In this document: piece by piece, positions 40,525 to 51,733 of the stretch
How the letters are laid out: the number at the start of each line of letters is the position of its first letter
How positions within the stretch are numbered: position 1 is the stretch's first letter
From: Pseudomonas sp. BSw22131
Lineage (GTDB): Bacteria; Pseudomonadota; Gammaproteobacteria; Pseudomonadales; Pseudomonadaceae
Assembly: GCF_026810445.1 (NCBI RefSeq)
Contig: NZ_CP113949.1
Location: 4,588,001-4,652,000, forward strand
Direction of reading: 5' to 3'
Length of the DNA stretch: 64,000 bases
Position numbers and translations under genes: made by a program
The notes under the pieces: generated by a model
What the model was told of the DNA's origin: nothing
What the model saw: the letters and a program-made list of their open reading frames with translations, nothing else
The model's database searches: none

Positions 40525-40546
40525 TATAATGCCCGCCATTATGGCG
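40525..40546 (+). promoter_or_regulatory. algW -10 region and start-site palindrome
   Basis: A perfect TATAAT (40525-40530) would start transcription near 40537. A perfect palindromic CGCCA-TTA-TGGCG (40534-40546) sits directly over that start. The -35 is weak (no good TTGACA at 16-18 bases), which suggests an activator or an alternative sigma factor. Confidence 0.45.
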
Positions 40547-40592
40547 CAGGTGACACCCAGTATTGCTGCGCTACAACCTTAGGACGGGCTCA

Positions 40593-41762
40593 ATGTTCAA
40601 AGCGCTGCGTTTTCTCGGCTGGCCACTGCTCGCTGGCGTGCTTATCGCTTTACTGATTATCCAGCGTTACCCGCAATGGGTCGGCCTTCCGACTCAGGAC
40701 GTTAACCTGCAACAGGCGCCGCAGACCGCAACGGTGCAACAAGGCCCTGTGTCGTACGCCGATGCCGTCAGCAGCGCAGCTCCGGCAGTCGCCAATCTGT
40801 ACACGACCAAGATGGTCAATAACAACAAACCGAGCCATCCGCTGTTCGAAGACCCGCAGTTTCGGCGTTTCTTCGGCGACAACCTGCCCAAGCAGCGCCG
40901 CATGGAATCAAGCCTTGGCTCGGCCGTGATCATGAGCCCCGAGGGTTACTTGCTGACCAACAACCACGTCACCTCGGGCGCCGACCAGATTGTCGTCGCA
41001 CTCAAGGACGGTCGTGAGACCATTGCGCGGGTAATCGGCAGCGACCCGGAAACGGATCTGGCGGTATTGAAGATCGATCTGAAAAACCTGCCCGCGATCA
41101 CGCTGGGCCGCTCCGAGAACATCCGTATCGGTGACGTCGCTTTGGCCATCGGCAACCCGTTCGGTGTCGGCCAGACTGTCACCATGGGCATTATCAGCGC
41201 CACGGGCCGCAATCAGTTGGGGCTTAACACCTACGAAGATTTCATCCAGACCGACGCTGCGATCAACCCCGGCAACTCGGGCGGTGCGCTGGTGGACGCC
41301 AACGGTAATCTGACCGGCATCAACACCGCGATCTTCTCCAAATCCGGAGGCTCGCAAGGCATTGGCTTTGCCATCCCCACCAAGCTGGCGCTTGAGGTGA
41401 TGAAGTCGATCATCGAACACGGTCAGGTGATTCGCGGGTGGCTGGGAATTGAAGTGCAGCCGTTGACGCAGGAACTGGCAGAGTCATTTGGTCTGAAGGA
41501 TCGTCCGGGTATCGTGGTGGCCGGGATTTTCCGCGACGGTCCAGCGCAGAAGGCAGGCTTGCAGTTGGGCGATGTGATCCTCAGCATCAACGGCGAACCG
41601 GCCGGCGATGGGCGCAAGTCGATGAATCAGGTAGCCCGCACCAAGCCTACCGACAAGATCGCGATTCAGGTCATGCGCAATGGCAAGGAGCTGACGCTCA
41701 CTGCAGAAGTGGGGTTGCGTCCACCGCAGACGCCAGCGGCGGCCAAAGAGGCTGATGATTGA
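40593..41762 (+). CDS. algW: Periplasmic serine protease AlgW (DegS-like)
   Basis: AlgW is the inner-membrane-anchored HtrA protease that starts the cleavage of the anti-sigma factor MucA, releasing AlgU (sigma-E) under envelope stress. The 389-residue protein has a membrane anchor (about residues 8-23), then the trypsin-like domain with the triad His125 (LLTNNHVTSG), Asp155 (DPETDLAVLK) and Ser229 (NPGNSGGAL). One C-terminal PDZ domain (about 285-380) senses misfolded porin C-termini. The ATG at 40593 has AGGA upstream. Position beside cysD and hisC matches the P. aeruginosa locus. Confidence 0.96.
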   Translation: MFKALRFLGWPLLAGVLIALLIIQRYPQWVGLPTQDVNLQQAPQTATVQQGPVSYADAVSSAAPAVANLYTTKMVNNNKPSHPLFEDPQFRRFFGDNLPKQRRMESSLGSAVIMSPEGYLLTNNHVTSGADQIVVALKDGRETIARVIGSDPETDLAVLKIDLKNLPAITLGRSENIRIGDVALAIGNPFGVGQTVTMGIISATGRNQLGLNTYEDFIQTDAAINPGNSGGALVDANGNLTGINTAIFSKSGGSQGIGFAIPTKLALEVMKSIIEHGQVIRGWLGIEVQPLTQELAESFGLKDRPGIVVAGIFRDGPAQKAGLQLGDVILSINGEPAGDGRKSMNQVARTKPTDKIAIQVMRNGKELTLTAEVGLRPPQTPAAAKEADD

Positions 41763-41781
41763 TTCACCGGACATAGAGCAT

Positions 41782-41871
41782 CTGTAGGCGCGAATTCATT
41801 CGCGAGGCGGCGGACCTGATTCAACTCAGAGCGCCGCTTCGCAAACAAGTTGCCTCCTACAGAGGCAGGCT
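41782..41871. repeat. REP/REPIN-type palindromic element 4
   Basis: Inverted ends TGTAGGCGCGAATTCATTCG and the partly complementary AAGTTGCCTCCTACAGA enclose an inner GGCG/CGCC pair. It lies between the convergent 3' ends of algW and hisC. Arm sequence differs from elements 1-3. Confidence 0.7.
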
Positions 41872-41876
41872 ATGCC

Positions 41877-42929
41877 TTATAAATCGCCCAACGCATCGAC
41901 CAGCGCCTGATTCTGCTCAGGCGTGCCGATGCTGATCCGCAAGAACTGCGCAATCCGCTGTTGCTTGAAATGCCGAACGATGACGCCCTGTTCACGCACT
42001 TTGGCTGCCAGCGCCGCCGCATCGTGTAACGGGTGACGGGCGAAGATGAAATTGGCGGCCGAGGGCAGCACCTCGAATCCTTTACCCTCCAGCTGCTTGA
42101 CCAGCGTTTCACGACTGGCAATCACCGCCTTGCAGGTCTGCTCGAAATGCTCGCGATCATCGAATGCAGCGGCTGCGCCAGCGATGGCGATTCGGTCCAG
42201 CGGATAGGAGTTGAAGCTGTTCTTGACCCGCTCAAGCGCCTCGATCAAATCCGGGTGCCCTACCGCCAGCCCGACCCGCAACCCTGCCAGTGAGCGGGAT
42301 TTGGACAGCGTCTGGGTCACCAGCAGGTTCGGGTAGCGCTTAACCAGCGTGATCGCCGTCTTGCCACCAAAGTCGATGTAAGCCTCGTCCACGATGACCA
42401 CAGAGTCCGGATTGGCCTTCAGTATCTGCTCGACCGCACCAAGCGCCACCACGCAGCCGGTGGGCGCGTTCGGGTTGGGGAAGATGATGCCGCCGTTCGG
42501 GCCGACGTAATCCTCGACACGAATCTGAAACTGCTCATCCAGCGGCACTGCGGTGTACTCGATGCCGTAAAGCCCGCAATAGACGGGATAGAAGCTGTAG
42601 CTGATATCCGGAAACAACAAAGGCTTGTCGTGCTGGAAGAACGCGTTATAGGCGTGTGCCAGCACCTCATCGGAACCGTTACCCAGGAACACGTGACTGG
42701 TCTCAACGTCGTAATAACGGGCGACGGCCTGTTTGAGCTGATCGCCGTTGGGGTCCGGGTACAAGCGCAGGTTGTCGTTGACCTCAGCACGCATCGCCTC
42801 AATAGCTTTGGGTGAAGGGCCGTAAGGGTTTTCATTGGTGTTGAGTTTCACCAGCTTGGTCAGCTTGGGTTGTTCGCCCGGCACATAAGGCACGAGGTCA
42901 CGCACGAAGGGACTCCAGAATTTGCTCAT
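41877..42929 (-). CDS. hisC: Histidinol-phosphate aminotransferase HisC
   Basis: HisC is the PLP enzyme that transaminates imidazole-acetol phosphate in histidine synthesis. The 350-residue protein has [60 protein letters not shown] and the PLP-lysine site [18 protein letters not shown]. The sequence ends LVDALGDL. It overlaps the hisD stop by 4 bases (ATGA) and is last in hisG-hisD-hisC. Confidence 0.97.
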   Translation of the reverse strand: MSKFWSPFVRDLVPYVPGEQPKLTKLVKLNTNENPYGPSPKAIEAMRAEVNDNLRLYPDPNGDQLKQAVARYYDVETSHVFLGNGSDEVLAHAYNAFFQHDKPLLFPDISYSFYPVYCGLYGIEYTAVPLDEQFQIRVEDYVGPNGGIIFPNPNAPTGCVVALGAVEQILKANPDSVVIVDEAYIDFGGKTAITLVKRYPNLLVTQTLSKSRSLAGLRVGLAVGHPDLIEALERVKNSFNSYPLDRIAIAGAAAAFDDREHFEQTCKAVIASRETLVKQLEGKGFEVLPSAANFIFARHPLHDAAALAAKVREQGVIVRHFKQQRIAQFLRISIGTPEQNQALVDALGDL

Positions 42930-44260
42930 GCTTTTTTGCCTTCTTGTACGTTATCGACGATCCGGTATTCGGCGCTGCGAGCGTGAGCAGTCAATGACTC
43001 GCCACGCGCCAGCACGGAAGCCGTCTTGCCGAGTTCGGACGCGCCCTGCTCCGAGCAATAGATGATCGAGGAGCGCTTCTGAAAATCGTAAACACCCAGC
43101 GGTGAGGAGAACCGCGCGGTGCCGGACGTGGGCAAGACGTGGTTGGGGCCTGCGCAATAGTCGCCCAGGGCCTCACTGGTGTGACGCCCCATGAAGATAG
43201 CGCCGGCATGACGAACGTGTGGCAACCAGGCCTCAGGATCAGCCACCGACAACTCAAGATGCTCCGGCGCAATGCGATTGACGACCTCAAGCGCTTGCTG
43301 CATGTCGGCGACCTTGATGAGTGCGCCACGGCCACTGATCGATGTCTTGATGATCCCGGCGCGCTCCATGGTCGGCATCAAGCGCGCGATGCTGGCGGCC
43401 ACACGGTCAAGGAACTCGCCATCGGTGCTGACCAGAATCGCTTGCGCGTCTTCGTCATGCTCGGCCTGGGAGAACAAGTCCATGGCAATCCAGTCCGGAT
43501 CGGTTTTGCCATCACACACCACTAGAATCTCGGAAGGACCAGCGATCATGTCGATCCCAACCTGGCCGAACACATGACGCTTGGCGGTTGCGACATAGAT
43601 ATTGCCGGGACCAACGACCTTGTCGACCTGCGGCACACTCTCGGTGCCATAAGCGAGCGCGGCCACGGCCTGAGCGCCACCGATGGTGAACACCCGGTCG
43701 ACGCCTGCAATGCAAGCCGCCGCCAGCACCAGCTCATTGAGCTCGCCGCGGGGCGTGGGCACGACCATCACTACCTCGCCGACACCGGCGACTTTCGCCG
43801 GGATGGCGTTCATCAGCACAGACGATGGGTAGGAGGCCTTGCCACCCGGCACATACAGACCGGCGCGATCCAGCGGAGTGACTTTCTGGCCCAGCACCGT
43901 GCCATCGGCCTCGGTATAGCTCCAGGAGTCCTGCTTTTGCTTTTCGTGATAAATCCGTACGCGATCCGCAGCTTTTTCAAGCGCCTGCCGTTGTGCGGGA
44001 GTGATACGCGTCAGGGCGAGCTCGAGGCGCTCGCGAGGAAGAATCAGATCAGCCATCGACGCCACCTCCAGCCCGTCGAATCGCTGGGTGTATTCCACCA
44101 AAGCAGCATCGCCGCGCTCGCGCACGTTCTTGATTATCTCCAACACCCGCTGATTGACTGAGTCATCAGACACACTTTCCCAGCTCAGCAGATGATCCAG
44201 ATGTCGAGCGAAATCCGGGTCAGCAGCGTTGAGTCGGCGAATGTCGGTGGAAGTGGTCAT
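42926..44260 (-). CDS. hisD: Histidinol dehydrogenase HisD
   Basis: HisD is the zinc- and NAD-dependent enzyme that performs the last two oxidations of histidine synthesis. The 444-residue protein has [21 protein letters not shown], the NAD region [34 protein letters not shown], the catalytic Glu-His in [11 protein letters not shown], and [21 protein letters not shown] with zinc ligands. It follows hisG after a 140-base gap, longer than usual for an operon, but same strand and pathway. Confidence 0.98.
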   Translation of the reverse strand: MTTSTDIRRLNAADPDFARHLDHLLSWESVSDDSVNQRVLEIIKNVRERGDAALVEYTQRFDGLEVASMADLILPRERLELALTRITPAQRQALEKAADRVRIYHEKQKQDSWSYTEADGTVLGQKVTPLDRAGLYVPGGKASYPSSVLMNAIPAKVAGVGEVVMVVPTPRGELNELVLAAACIAGVDRVFTIGGAQAVAALAYGTESVPQVDKVVGPGNIYVATAKRHVFGQVGIDMIAGPSEILVVCDGKTDPDWIAMDLFSQAEHDEDAQAILVSTDGEFLDRVAASIARLMPTMERAGIIKTSISGRGALIKVADMQQALEVVNRIAPEHLELSVADPEAWLPHVRHAGAIFMGRHTSEALGDYCAGPNHVLPTSGTARFSSPLGVYDFQKRSSIIYCSEQGASELGKTASVLARGESLTAHARSAEYRIVDNVQEGKKA

Positions 44261-44374
44261 AGCGGAGCCTCAGTGATTGGCGGTTATCTCGGGTGCCGTA
44301 AGTGGACGAAGTCCATAAGCTACCAAGCTATCCGCGCGGGCACCTGAGAATTTGGCTATGACACGGATAGTCGG

Positions 44375-44393
44375 GCGCAACCTGACGTTGCGC
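44375..44393. other. Hairpin just after the hisG stop
   Basis: GCGCAAC-CTGAC-GTTGCGC is a perfect 7-base stem 8 bases downstream of hisG on the minus strand. No T-run follows, so it is more likely an mRNA-processing or stability element in the hisG-hisD gap than a full terminator. Confidence 0.45.
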
Positions 44394-44400
44394 TTATCGA

Positions 44401-45036
44401 TCAGCCGCGGTGTCGCGACTCAACTGCGTCACGCAGCGTGTCGATCAACGCCTGGATGCGGGCGTGTTGCATCTTCATCGAAGCCTTGTTGACGACCAGG
44501 CGTGAGCTGATGTGGGCAATCAGATCCTGAGGTTCAAGACCATTGGCGCGCAGTGTGTTGCCGGTATCGACGACGTCGATGATTTTATCTGCCAGCCCTA
44601 CAAGGGGCGCCAGCTCCATCGAGCCGTACAGCTTGATGATATCGACCTGACGACCTTGCTCGGCGTAGTAACGCTTGGCCACGTTGACGAACTTGGTGGC
44701 GACGCGCAGACGCCCCTTGGGCTCGCTTGCTCCCACGGCCCCGGCGGTCATCAGCTTGCACTGTGCAATTTGCAGGTCCAGCGGCTCGTAGAGCCCCTGG
44801 CCGCCGTACTCCATCAGAACATCTTTGCCCGCGACGCCCAGATCGGCCGCGCCATGCTCGACATAAGTCGGCACATCGGTCGCACGAACGATCAACAAGC
44901 GCACATCGGCCTGGGTCGTCGAAATGATCAATTTGCGGCTCTTGTCCGGATTCTCGGTCGGCACAATGCCCGCGGCAGCGAGCAACGGCAACGTGTCATC
45001 AAGAATACGGCCCTTGGACAGTGCAATGGTCAACAT
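44401..45036 (-). CDS. hisG: ATP phosphoribosyltransferase, short form (HisG)
   Basis: HisG joins ATP and PRPP in the first step of histidine synthesis. The 211-residue protein is the short form, lacking the C-terminal regulatory domain of the roughly 300-residue enteric type. Short HisG works only with the histidyl-tRNA-synthetase-like regulator HisZ, which is not in this window. Visible motifs are [35 protein letters not shown] and [18 protein letters not shown] ([16 protein letters not shown]). It follows murA by 188 bases. Confidence 0.96.
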   Translation of the reverse strand: MLTIALSKGRILDDTLPLLAAAGIVPTENPDKSRKLIISTTQADVRLLIVRATDVPTYVEHGAADLGVAGKDVLMEYGGQGLYEPLDLQIAQCKLMTAGAVGASEPKGRLRVATKFVNVAKRYYAEQGRQVDIIKLYGSMELAPLVGLADKIIDVVDTGNTLRANGLEPQDLIAHISSRLVVNKASMKMQHARIQALIDTLRDAVESRHRG

Positions 45037-45224
45037 GAGAAGCGTAAGTCCTTATCAGGAAGCTTGTGCCGGGTCGCAATCGGCGACCGGCTACCTCCAA
45101 GCCGAGGTACGGCTTGAAGTGAAAGAATCAGAAAGTCATACCGCATTCGGCAACTGGCTCCGGCACTTGCGCCAATCAATATCATCGGCGAGTACCAGAG
45201 CCAGCCAGCACACGTCTGGGACGA

Positions 45225-46752
<1,528 letters not shown>

Positions 46753-46798
46753 GCTTAACCTCAATCGGCGCCCTAAGCGCGGGGGTCGGCCATCATAC

Positions 46799-46849
46799 AA
46801 AAAAGCCCTCTCGTTGCGAACCCTACTTTGTAGGAGACGGACGAGGGGC
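46799..46849 (-). terminator. Rho-independent terminator of the mla operon
   Basis: On the minus strand GCCCCTCGT ... ACGAGAGGGC forms the outer stem with one extra base, and CCTAC-TTT-GTAGG (46822-46834) is nested inside. A T-run of six to seven follows. It separates mlaB from ibaG. Confidence 0.82.
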
Positions 46850-46866
46850 CTGATCGATAAGGGCCA

Positions 46867-47172
46867 TCAATGGTGCTGGAGGACTTCGGTCAACTCCGAG
46901 ACCTGAGCGATTTTTCGCATGTCGTCGGGCAGCGCCTGCACACTGACTGTCTTGCCAGCGGCAGCGCCATCGCGCATGAAACCCAAGAGCAGGGCGAGCC
47001 CGACGCTGCTTGATTTCTCTACGGCAGCACAGTCGATCACCAGTGCCGACAACTCACTCGCCTTGATCAGATCGGCGCCCTGCTTACGCAAGGCTGGCCC
47101 GGTCCGATAATCGAGTACGCCAACCAGCCTGATCTCGCCTGCTGCGCCAACTTGTACGCTTGCCTGGGTCAT
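46867..47172 (-). CDS. mlaB: STAS-domain protein MlaB
   Basis: MlaB is the small STAS protein that stabilises the MlaFE ATPase-permease on the cytosolic face. The 101-residue sequence is a single STAS domain: EIRLVGVLDYRTGPALRKQG, ALVIDCAAVEKSSSVGLALLLGFMRD, and VSVQALPDDMRKIAQVSEL. It overlaps the mlaC stop by 4 bases (ATGA) and is the last gene of mlaFEDCB. Confidence 0.93.
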   Translation of the reverse strand: MTQASVQVGAAGEIRLVGVLDYRTGPALRKQGADLIKASELSALVIDCAAVEKSSSVGLALLLGFMRDGAAAGKTVSVQALPDDMRKIAQVSELTEVLQHH

Positions 47173-47819
47173 TGCGTAGTCTGTTCCGACTTGGAAGCTT
47201 CTTTGGCCTTGGCCACTTCACCGGCCCAACCATTGATAGTCTTGTCCAGATCATTGCCGTTACGCTGCATGGCGTCAGAGAACTGATCACGGAACAGCTT
47301 GCCAATGTTGATACCATTGATGATCACGTTACGCACTTTCCACTCGTTGTTAAGCTTCACCAACGTATAGGAAACCGGGTAAATCGCCCCGCCACTGCCT
47401 TTGACCTGCATATCCACCGAAGTACGGTCGGCCGCTTCTTCCTTGGCTGGCGCAACGATGATGCCCTGATTGTTGTACTCAAGCAGCGCGTTGCCATAGA
47501 ACTGAATCAGGCTGCGCTTGAAATTTTCCTGGAAACGCTGCATTTGATCCGGCGTCGCATTGCGTGAGTACTTGACCGTCATGATGCTTTTGGAAATGCC
47601 GTCGGCGTCGATGACCGGCCCAACGATCCCGTTCAGCGCGTCATAGAAAGCGCTCGGATTGCTTTTGTACTCTTCTTTATGGGCGGCCAGGTCGCTCAGC
47701 AAGCGCTTGGTCGTGTCATCCACCAGATCATGGGCAGACTGGGTCGATGCGGCAGCACTGGCCATCATCGGCAAGACCGCCAGCAATACCAGCAGCCCAC
47801 GGCGCAGAATTGAAATCAT
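47169..47819 (-). CDS. mlaC: Periplasmic phospholipid-binding protein MlaC
   Basis: MlaC shuttles phospholipids between the outer-membrane MlaA complex and MlaFEDB in the inner membrane. The 216-residue protein has a signal peptide (MISILRRGLLVLLAVLPMMASAAAS) and the Tol_Tol_Ttg2 fold: GIVGPVIDADGISKSIMTVKYSRNATPDQMQRFQENFKR.., YTLVKLNNEWKVRNVIINGINIGKLFRDQF. The C-terminus is lysine- and glutamate-rich. In some pseudomonads the homologous ttg2 genes affect solvent tolerance. Confidence 0.95.
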   Translation of the reverse strand: MISILRRGLLVLLAVLPMMASAAASTQSAHDLVDDTTKRLLSDLAAHKEEYKSNPSAFYDALNGIVGPVIDADGISKSIMTVKYSRNATPDQMQRFQENFKRSLIQFYGNALLEYNNQGIIVAPAKEEAADRTSVDMQVKGSGGAIYPVSYTLVKLNNEWKVRNVIINGINIGKLFRDQFSDAMQRNGNDLDKTINGWAGEVAKAKEASKSEQTTQ

Positions 47820-47829
47820 GAAAAACTCC

Positions 47830-48297
47830 TCATTTGGCGTCTTTGCTCACGGTATTCATCAAAAATTTACCGATCAGATCTTCGAGTACCAGCGCCGACT
47901 GTGTGTCGTGAATGGTGCTGCCGTCTGTGAGCAACTTGTCATCGCCCCCCACGCTGATACCAATGTACTTCTCACCCAACAGGCCCGCCGTCAGGATTGA
48001 AGCGGTGGAATCCAGAGGCAGATTGTTGACCCGCTTCTGCACTTCCATCGTCACGCGGCCGGTGAAGGTGTCGCGATCCAGATCGATTGCCGTGACCTTG
48101 CCGATAGTCACACCGGCCATGGTCACCTTCGCTCTGACAGTCAAACCGGCCGAATTGTCGAAATAAGCATAAAGTTTATAGCTGTCGTTGGTCGCGCTGG
48201 CTGTCAGACCGCTGACGCGCAAGGCGAGCAACAGCAAAGCCAGTATCCCGGCCAGCAGGAACAGGCCGACACCGGTTTCGAGGGTGCGGTTTTGCAT
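47830..48297 (-). CDS. mlaD: Phospholipid ABC transporter MCE subunit MlaD
   Basis: MlaD is an inner-membrane-anchored MCE protein forming the hexameric periplasmic ring through which lipids pass. The 155-residue protein has one membrane helix (VGLFLLAGILALLLLALRVSGL) followed by the MCE domain (LYAYFDNSAGLTVRAKVTMAGVTIGKVTAIDLD, GLLGEKYIGISVGGDD). Its ATG shares one base with the mlaE stop; mlaC begins 10 bases after its stop. Confidence 0.96.
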   Translation of the reverse strand: MQNRTLETGVGLFLLAGILALLLLALRVSGLTASATNDSYKLYAYFDNSAGLTVRAKVTMAGVTIGKVTAIDLDRDTFTGRVTMEVQKRVNNLPLDSTASILTAGLLGEKYIGISVGGDDKLLTDGSTIHDTQSALVLEDLIGKFLMNTVSKDAK

Positions 48298-49094
48298 CAG
48301 AAGTCTCCAAACATCAAAGCGGTCAAAATAAAGTCCAGGCCCAATACGGCCAGCGAGGCATACACCACGGTCTTGGTCGTGGCACGACTGATACCTTCTG
48401 ATGTGGGCTCACAGTCATAGCCTTGGAACACGGCAATCCAGGTCACCACAAAAGCGAACACAACGCTTTTGATTACACCGTTCAGCACGTCATCGGTAAA
48501 CGAAACACTGTTTTGCATGTTCGACCAGAAGGAGCCTTCGTAAACACCCAACCAGTCGACAGCTACCCACGAGCCTCCCCAGATACCCACAACGCTAAAA
48601 ATCATGGCCAGCAATGGCAGTGAAATGAATCCCGCCCAAAGGCGCGGCGCGACGATGTATTTCAAAGGATCGACGCCGATCATCTCCAGACTGGAGAGCT
48701 GCTCGGTGGATTTCATGTTGCCAATCTCGGCGGTCAATGCAGACCCGGCGCGACCGGCAAAGAGCAGCGCCGTGACGACAGGCCCCAGCTCTCGCAGCAG
48801 TGTCAGTGCAACCATCTGCCCTACCGCTTGTTCCGAACCGTACTTGGCCAGGATGCTGAAGCCCTGCAGCGAGAGGACCATGCCGATGAAGACGCCGGAT
48901 ACAACAATAATCGCAAGCGACATAACGCCAACCGAGTACAACTGGCGCACCAACAACTGGAATCCACCACCAATCCCGCCTCGTCCCAGCAAGGCATGAA
49001 CCAGAAAAATACCCGAGCGACCCAACACTGCAACAATATCGATAGCGGACCGCCCCATCAGGCGAACCCGCTCCATCAGTGACTTTCTGCGCAT
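48297..49094 (-). CDS. mlaE: Phospholipid ABC transporter permease MlaE
   Basis: MlaE is the permease of the Mla lipid transporter. The 265-residue protein has five or six hydrophobic segments and the MlaE-family motifs [62 protein letters not shown] (the coupling-helix region) and [20 protein letters not shown]. The ATG at 49094 overlaps the mlaF stop by one base. Confidence 0.97.
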   Translation of the reverse strand: MRRKSLMERVRLMGRSAIDIVAVLGRSGIFLVHALLGRGGIGGGFQLLVRQLYSVGVMSLAIIVVSGVFIGMVLSLQGFSILAKYGSEQAVGQMVALTLLRELGPVVTALLFAGRAGSALTAEIGNMKSTEQLSSLEMIGVDPLKYIVAPRLWAGFISLPLLAMIFSVVGIWGGSWVAVDWLGVYEGSFWSNMQNSVSFTDDVLNGVIKSVVFAFVVTWIAVFQGYDCEPTSEGISRATTKTVVYASLAVLGLDFILTALMFGDF

Positions 49095-49903
49095 CAGCGC
49101 TTCCCCAAAAGATCTTCGCGATAATCCGCTGCCGGAAAGTGAAACGGTACAGGACCGTCCGGATCGCCAGTCATGAATTGACGAATGCGCGGGTTGTCCG
49201 ACTCCATCAACTCATCCGGCGTTCCATGTCCCAGCACCTGCCCATCACCGACCACGTACAGGTAGTCAGCAATACTGGCGGTCTCCGCGAGGTCGTGAGA
49301 CACAACAATACTGGTGATTCCGAGCGCGTCATTGAGCAAGCGGATCAAGCGCACGAGAACGCCCATCGCAATCGGGTCTTGCCCAACGAATGGCTCGTCA
49401 TACATGAGAATTTGTGGGTCGAGCGCAATCGCACGGGCCAGCGCAACACGACGCTTCATGCCTCCGGACAATTCGTCAGGCATGAGTTCGACAGCGCCAC
49501 GCAAACCTACTGCCTGCAGCTTGAGCAGAACGATGTCGCGGATCATGTCTTCGGGCAGCTTCGTGTGAACACGCAGCGGGAAGGCTACGTTTTCGAACAC
49601 GTCGAGGTCGGTGAACAGCGCCCCGCTCTGAAACAGAACGCCCATTTGCTTACGCGCATCGAATAGATCGCTGCGAGACAAATTAGGCAAGTTCTGACCA
49701 TTAACCCAGACTTCACCACTGCTTGGCCGAAGCTGGGCGCCCATTAGCCGCAGGAGTGTCGTCTTGCCACTACCTGACGGGCCCATGATGCCGGTGACTT
49801 TGCCCCGGGGAATGTGGATATCCACATTATTGAAGATGCTTCGCGAACCGCGTTTGAAGGACACGCCCTTCAGTTCGACCGCGTAGCCGTTATCGGCACT
49901 CAT
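49094..49903 (-). CDS. mlaF: Phospholipid ABC transporter ATPase MlaF
   Basis: MlaF powers lipid transport by MlaE. The 269-residue ATPase has Walker [16 protein letters not shown], the Q-loop region [25 protein letters not shown], the signature [14 protein letters not shown], Walker [15 protein letters not shown] and the switch VVSHDLAE. First gene of mlaFEDCB, transcribed away from kdsD across a 313-base gap. A C-terminal extension (about 25 residues, ending DLLGKR) matches the MlaF type. Confidence 0.97.
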   Translation of the reverse strand: MSADNGYAVELKGVSFKRGSRSIFNNVDIHIPRGKVTGIMGPSGSGKTTLLRLMGAQLRPSSGEVWVNGQNLPNLSRSDLFDARKQMGVLFQSGALFTDLDVFENVAFPLRVHTKLPEDMIRDIVLLKLQAVGLRGAVELMPDELSGGMKRRVALARAIALDPQILMYDEPFVGQDPIAMGVLVRLIRLLNDALGITSIVVSHDLAETASIADYLYVVGDGQVLGHGTPDELMESDNPRIRQFMTGDPDGPVPFHFPAADYREDLLGKR

Positions 49904-50216
49904 CTAAACTCCTTGCGAAACAGCCTGTCTCTCAGATGCCTCGTCCTTGACGAACGACACACTGGCTGGAGGGCCGAACAAGCGGCGAACTATACCACCG
50001 CTGTCACGCGCCGCCCAAGAGTGATGCCCTCATCAATTGGAATGAGGAAGGATATTTCAACTGCGCCGGAAATTTCCCGCACATATAAACACTTCCACCG
50101 GTCTTTGCGCTCAAAGACAACGCCCTTCTATAAACAAAGACCGACAATGATGGGTGAGGGTTTTCAACATTGCCGCTATAATCGCCGCCTTTTCATCAGG
50201 CCTACCCTTTTACAAC
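49904..50216. other. Divergent intergenic region mlaF / kdsD
   Basis: This 313-base gap holds no credible gene. It must carry promoters for both mlaFEDCB and the kdsD-lpt-rpoN run. A perfect TATAAT at 50177-50182 (plus) is the best candidate for kdsD; for mlaF no clear pair was found. Confidence 0.55.
50177..50182 (+). promoter_or_regulatory. Candidate -10 of the kdsD operon
   Basis: Consensus TATAAT predicts a start near 50189 and a leader of about 28 bases. No good -35 lies 16-18 bases upstream. Confidence 0.45.
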
Positions 50217-51191
50217 ATGAGCCAATCAAGCGACCTGATCCAATCGGCACAACGCACAATCCGCCTTGAAGTAGAAGCTGTGGAAGGCTTGCTTGCACAC
50301 ATCAATGCGGATTTCGTCAGCGCCTGCGAGATGATTCTGGCCGGTAGCGGGCGTGTCGTCGTGCTGGGCATGGGCAAATCCGGACACGTCGCCAAAAAAA
50401 TCGCCGCGACACTGGCAAGCACTGGAACACCCTCGTTTTTTGTCCATCCTGCCGAAGCCAGCCATGGCGACATGGGCATGATCACCTCGGCCGACATCAT
50501 CCTGGCGCTTTCGAACTCCGGCACCACTGCTGAAATCGTCACGCTGTTGCCGCTGATCAAACGTCTGGGCATCAAAATGATCAGCCTCACCGGCAACCCC
50601 GAATCGACCCTGGCAAAAGCTGCCGAGTTCAATCTCAATGCCCATGTTTTGCATGAAGCCTGCCCGCTGAACCTGGCGCCGACGTCCTCGACCACAGCAG
50701 CCCTGGCCATGGGCGACGCACTGGCAATTGCCCTGCTGGACGCCCGCGGCTTTACTGCAGAAGACTTCGCGTTCTCACATCCGGGCGGCGCACTGGGCAG
50801 ACGTCTGCTGCTCAAAGTCGAACACGTGATGCATTCCGGCGCTGACCTGCCTCAGGTTGCACGCGGGACGCTACTGCGCGAATCCCTGATGGAAATGACC
50901 CGCAAAGGCCTTGGCATGACCGCCATTGTCGAACCCGACGGCCGCCTTGCCGGTATATTCACCGACGGTGATTTGCGTCGGACCCTGGACCGCCCCATCG
51001 ATATTCGCCAGGCGATAATCGATGAGGTGATGACCCCGCATGGCAAGACAGTGCATGCGGAGATGCTGGCTGCTGAAGCCCTTAAAATCATGGAAGACCA
51101 CAAGATCGGGGCCTTGATCGTGGTTGACGAGAACGACCGTCCTGTGGGCGCGTTCAACCTTCAGGACCTTCTTCGCGCGGGAGTCATGTAA
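50217..51191 (+). CDS. kdsD: D-arabinose 5-phosphate isomerase KdsD
   Basis: KdsD converts ribulose 5-phosphate to arabinose 5-phosphate, the first step to Kdo of LPS. The 324-residue protein has an N-terminal SIS domain (VVLGMGKSGHVAKKIAATLAS, FVHPAEASHGDMGMI, LALSNSGTTAEIVTLLP) and two C-terminal CBS domains (from about residue 205; GIFTDGDLRRTLD and VVDENDRPVGAFNLQDLLRAG). The ATG at 50217 (MSQSSDLIQSAQ) matches the family. Its stop overlaps the kdsC ATG by one base. Confidence 0.97.
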   Translation: MSQSSDLIQSAQRTIRLEVEAVEGLLAHINADFVSACEMILAGSGRVVVLGMGKSGHVAKKIAATLASTGTPSFFVHPAEASHGDMGMITSADIILALSNSGTTAEIVTLLPLIKRLGIKMISLTGNPESTLAKAAEFNLNAHVLHEACPLNLAPTSSTTAALAMGDALAIALLDARGFTAEDFAFSHPGGALGRRLLLKVEHVMHSGADLPQVARGTLLRESLMEMTRKGLGMTAIVEPDGRLAGIFTDGDLRRTLDRPIDIRQAIIDEVMTPHGKTVHAEMLAAEALKIMEDHKIGALIVVDENDRPVGAFNLQDLLRAGVM

Positions 51192-51724
51192 TGAGTAACG
51201 ACATGAACGATCTGATGCAACGCGGCAAGCACATCAAACTGGCTGTTTTTGACGTCGATGGTGTGCTGACCGACGGCCGCCTGTACTTTCTGGAAGACGG
51301 CAGCGAATTCAAGACTTTCAACACGCTGGATGGTCAGGGCATCAAAATGCTGATTGCGTCTGGCGTCACGACTGCCATTATCAGCGGTCGCAAGACCCCC
51401 GTTGTTGAGCGTCGGGCTAAAAATCTGGGGATCGCCCATTTGTACCAGGGGCGAGAAGACAAGCTGGTGGTGCTCGACGAGCTTTTGAGCCAATTGGGCC
51501 TAAGCTACGAACAGGTTGCCTATCTGGGCGACGATCTTCCGGACCTGCCGGTGATTCGGCGGGTCGGATTAGGGATGGCGGTTGCCAGTGCAGCGGGTTT
51601 CGTACGCCAGCATGCGCACGGAGTCACTCAGGCGCGTGGCGGCGAAGGCGCGGCCCGCGAGTTCTGCGAATTGATTCTGAGTGCCCAGGGCAACCTCGAA
51701 GCGGCTCATGCCGTCTACTTATAG
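51191..51724 (+). CDS. kdsC: Kdo 8-phosphate phosphatase KdsC
   Basis: KdsC is the HAD-family phosphatase that dephosphorylates Kdo-8-P. The 177-residue protein has motif I VFDVDGVLTDGRLYF (nucleophile Asp), motif II/III region TAIISGRKTPVVERRAKNLGI, and the late VAYLGDDLPDLPVIRRVGLG. It has no cap domain, as usual for the tetrameric KdsC type. Coupled to kdsD by TAATG. Confidence 0.97.
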   Translation: MSNDMNDLMQRGKHIKLAVFDVDGVLTDGRLYFLEDGSEFKTFNTLDGQGIKMLIASGVTTAIISGRKTPVVERRAKNLGIAHLYQGREDKLVVLDELLSQLGLSYEQVAYLGDDLPDLPVIRRVGLGMAVASAAGFVRQHAHGVTQARGGEGAAREFCELILSAQGNLEAAHAVYL

Positions 51725-51733
51725 AAGTCCATT

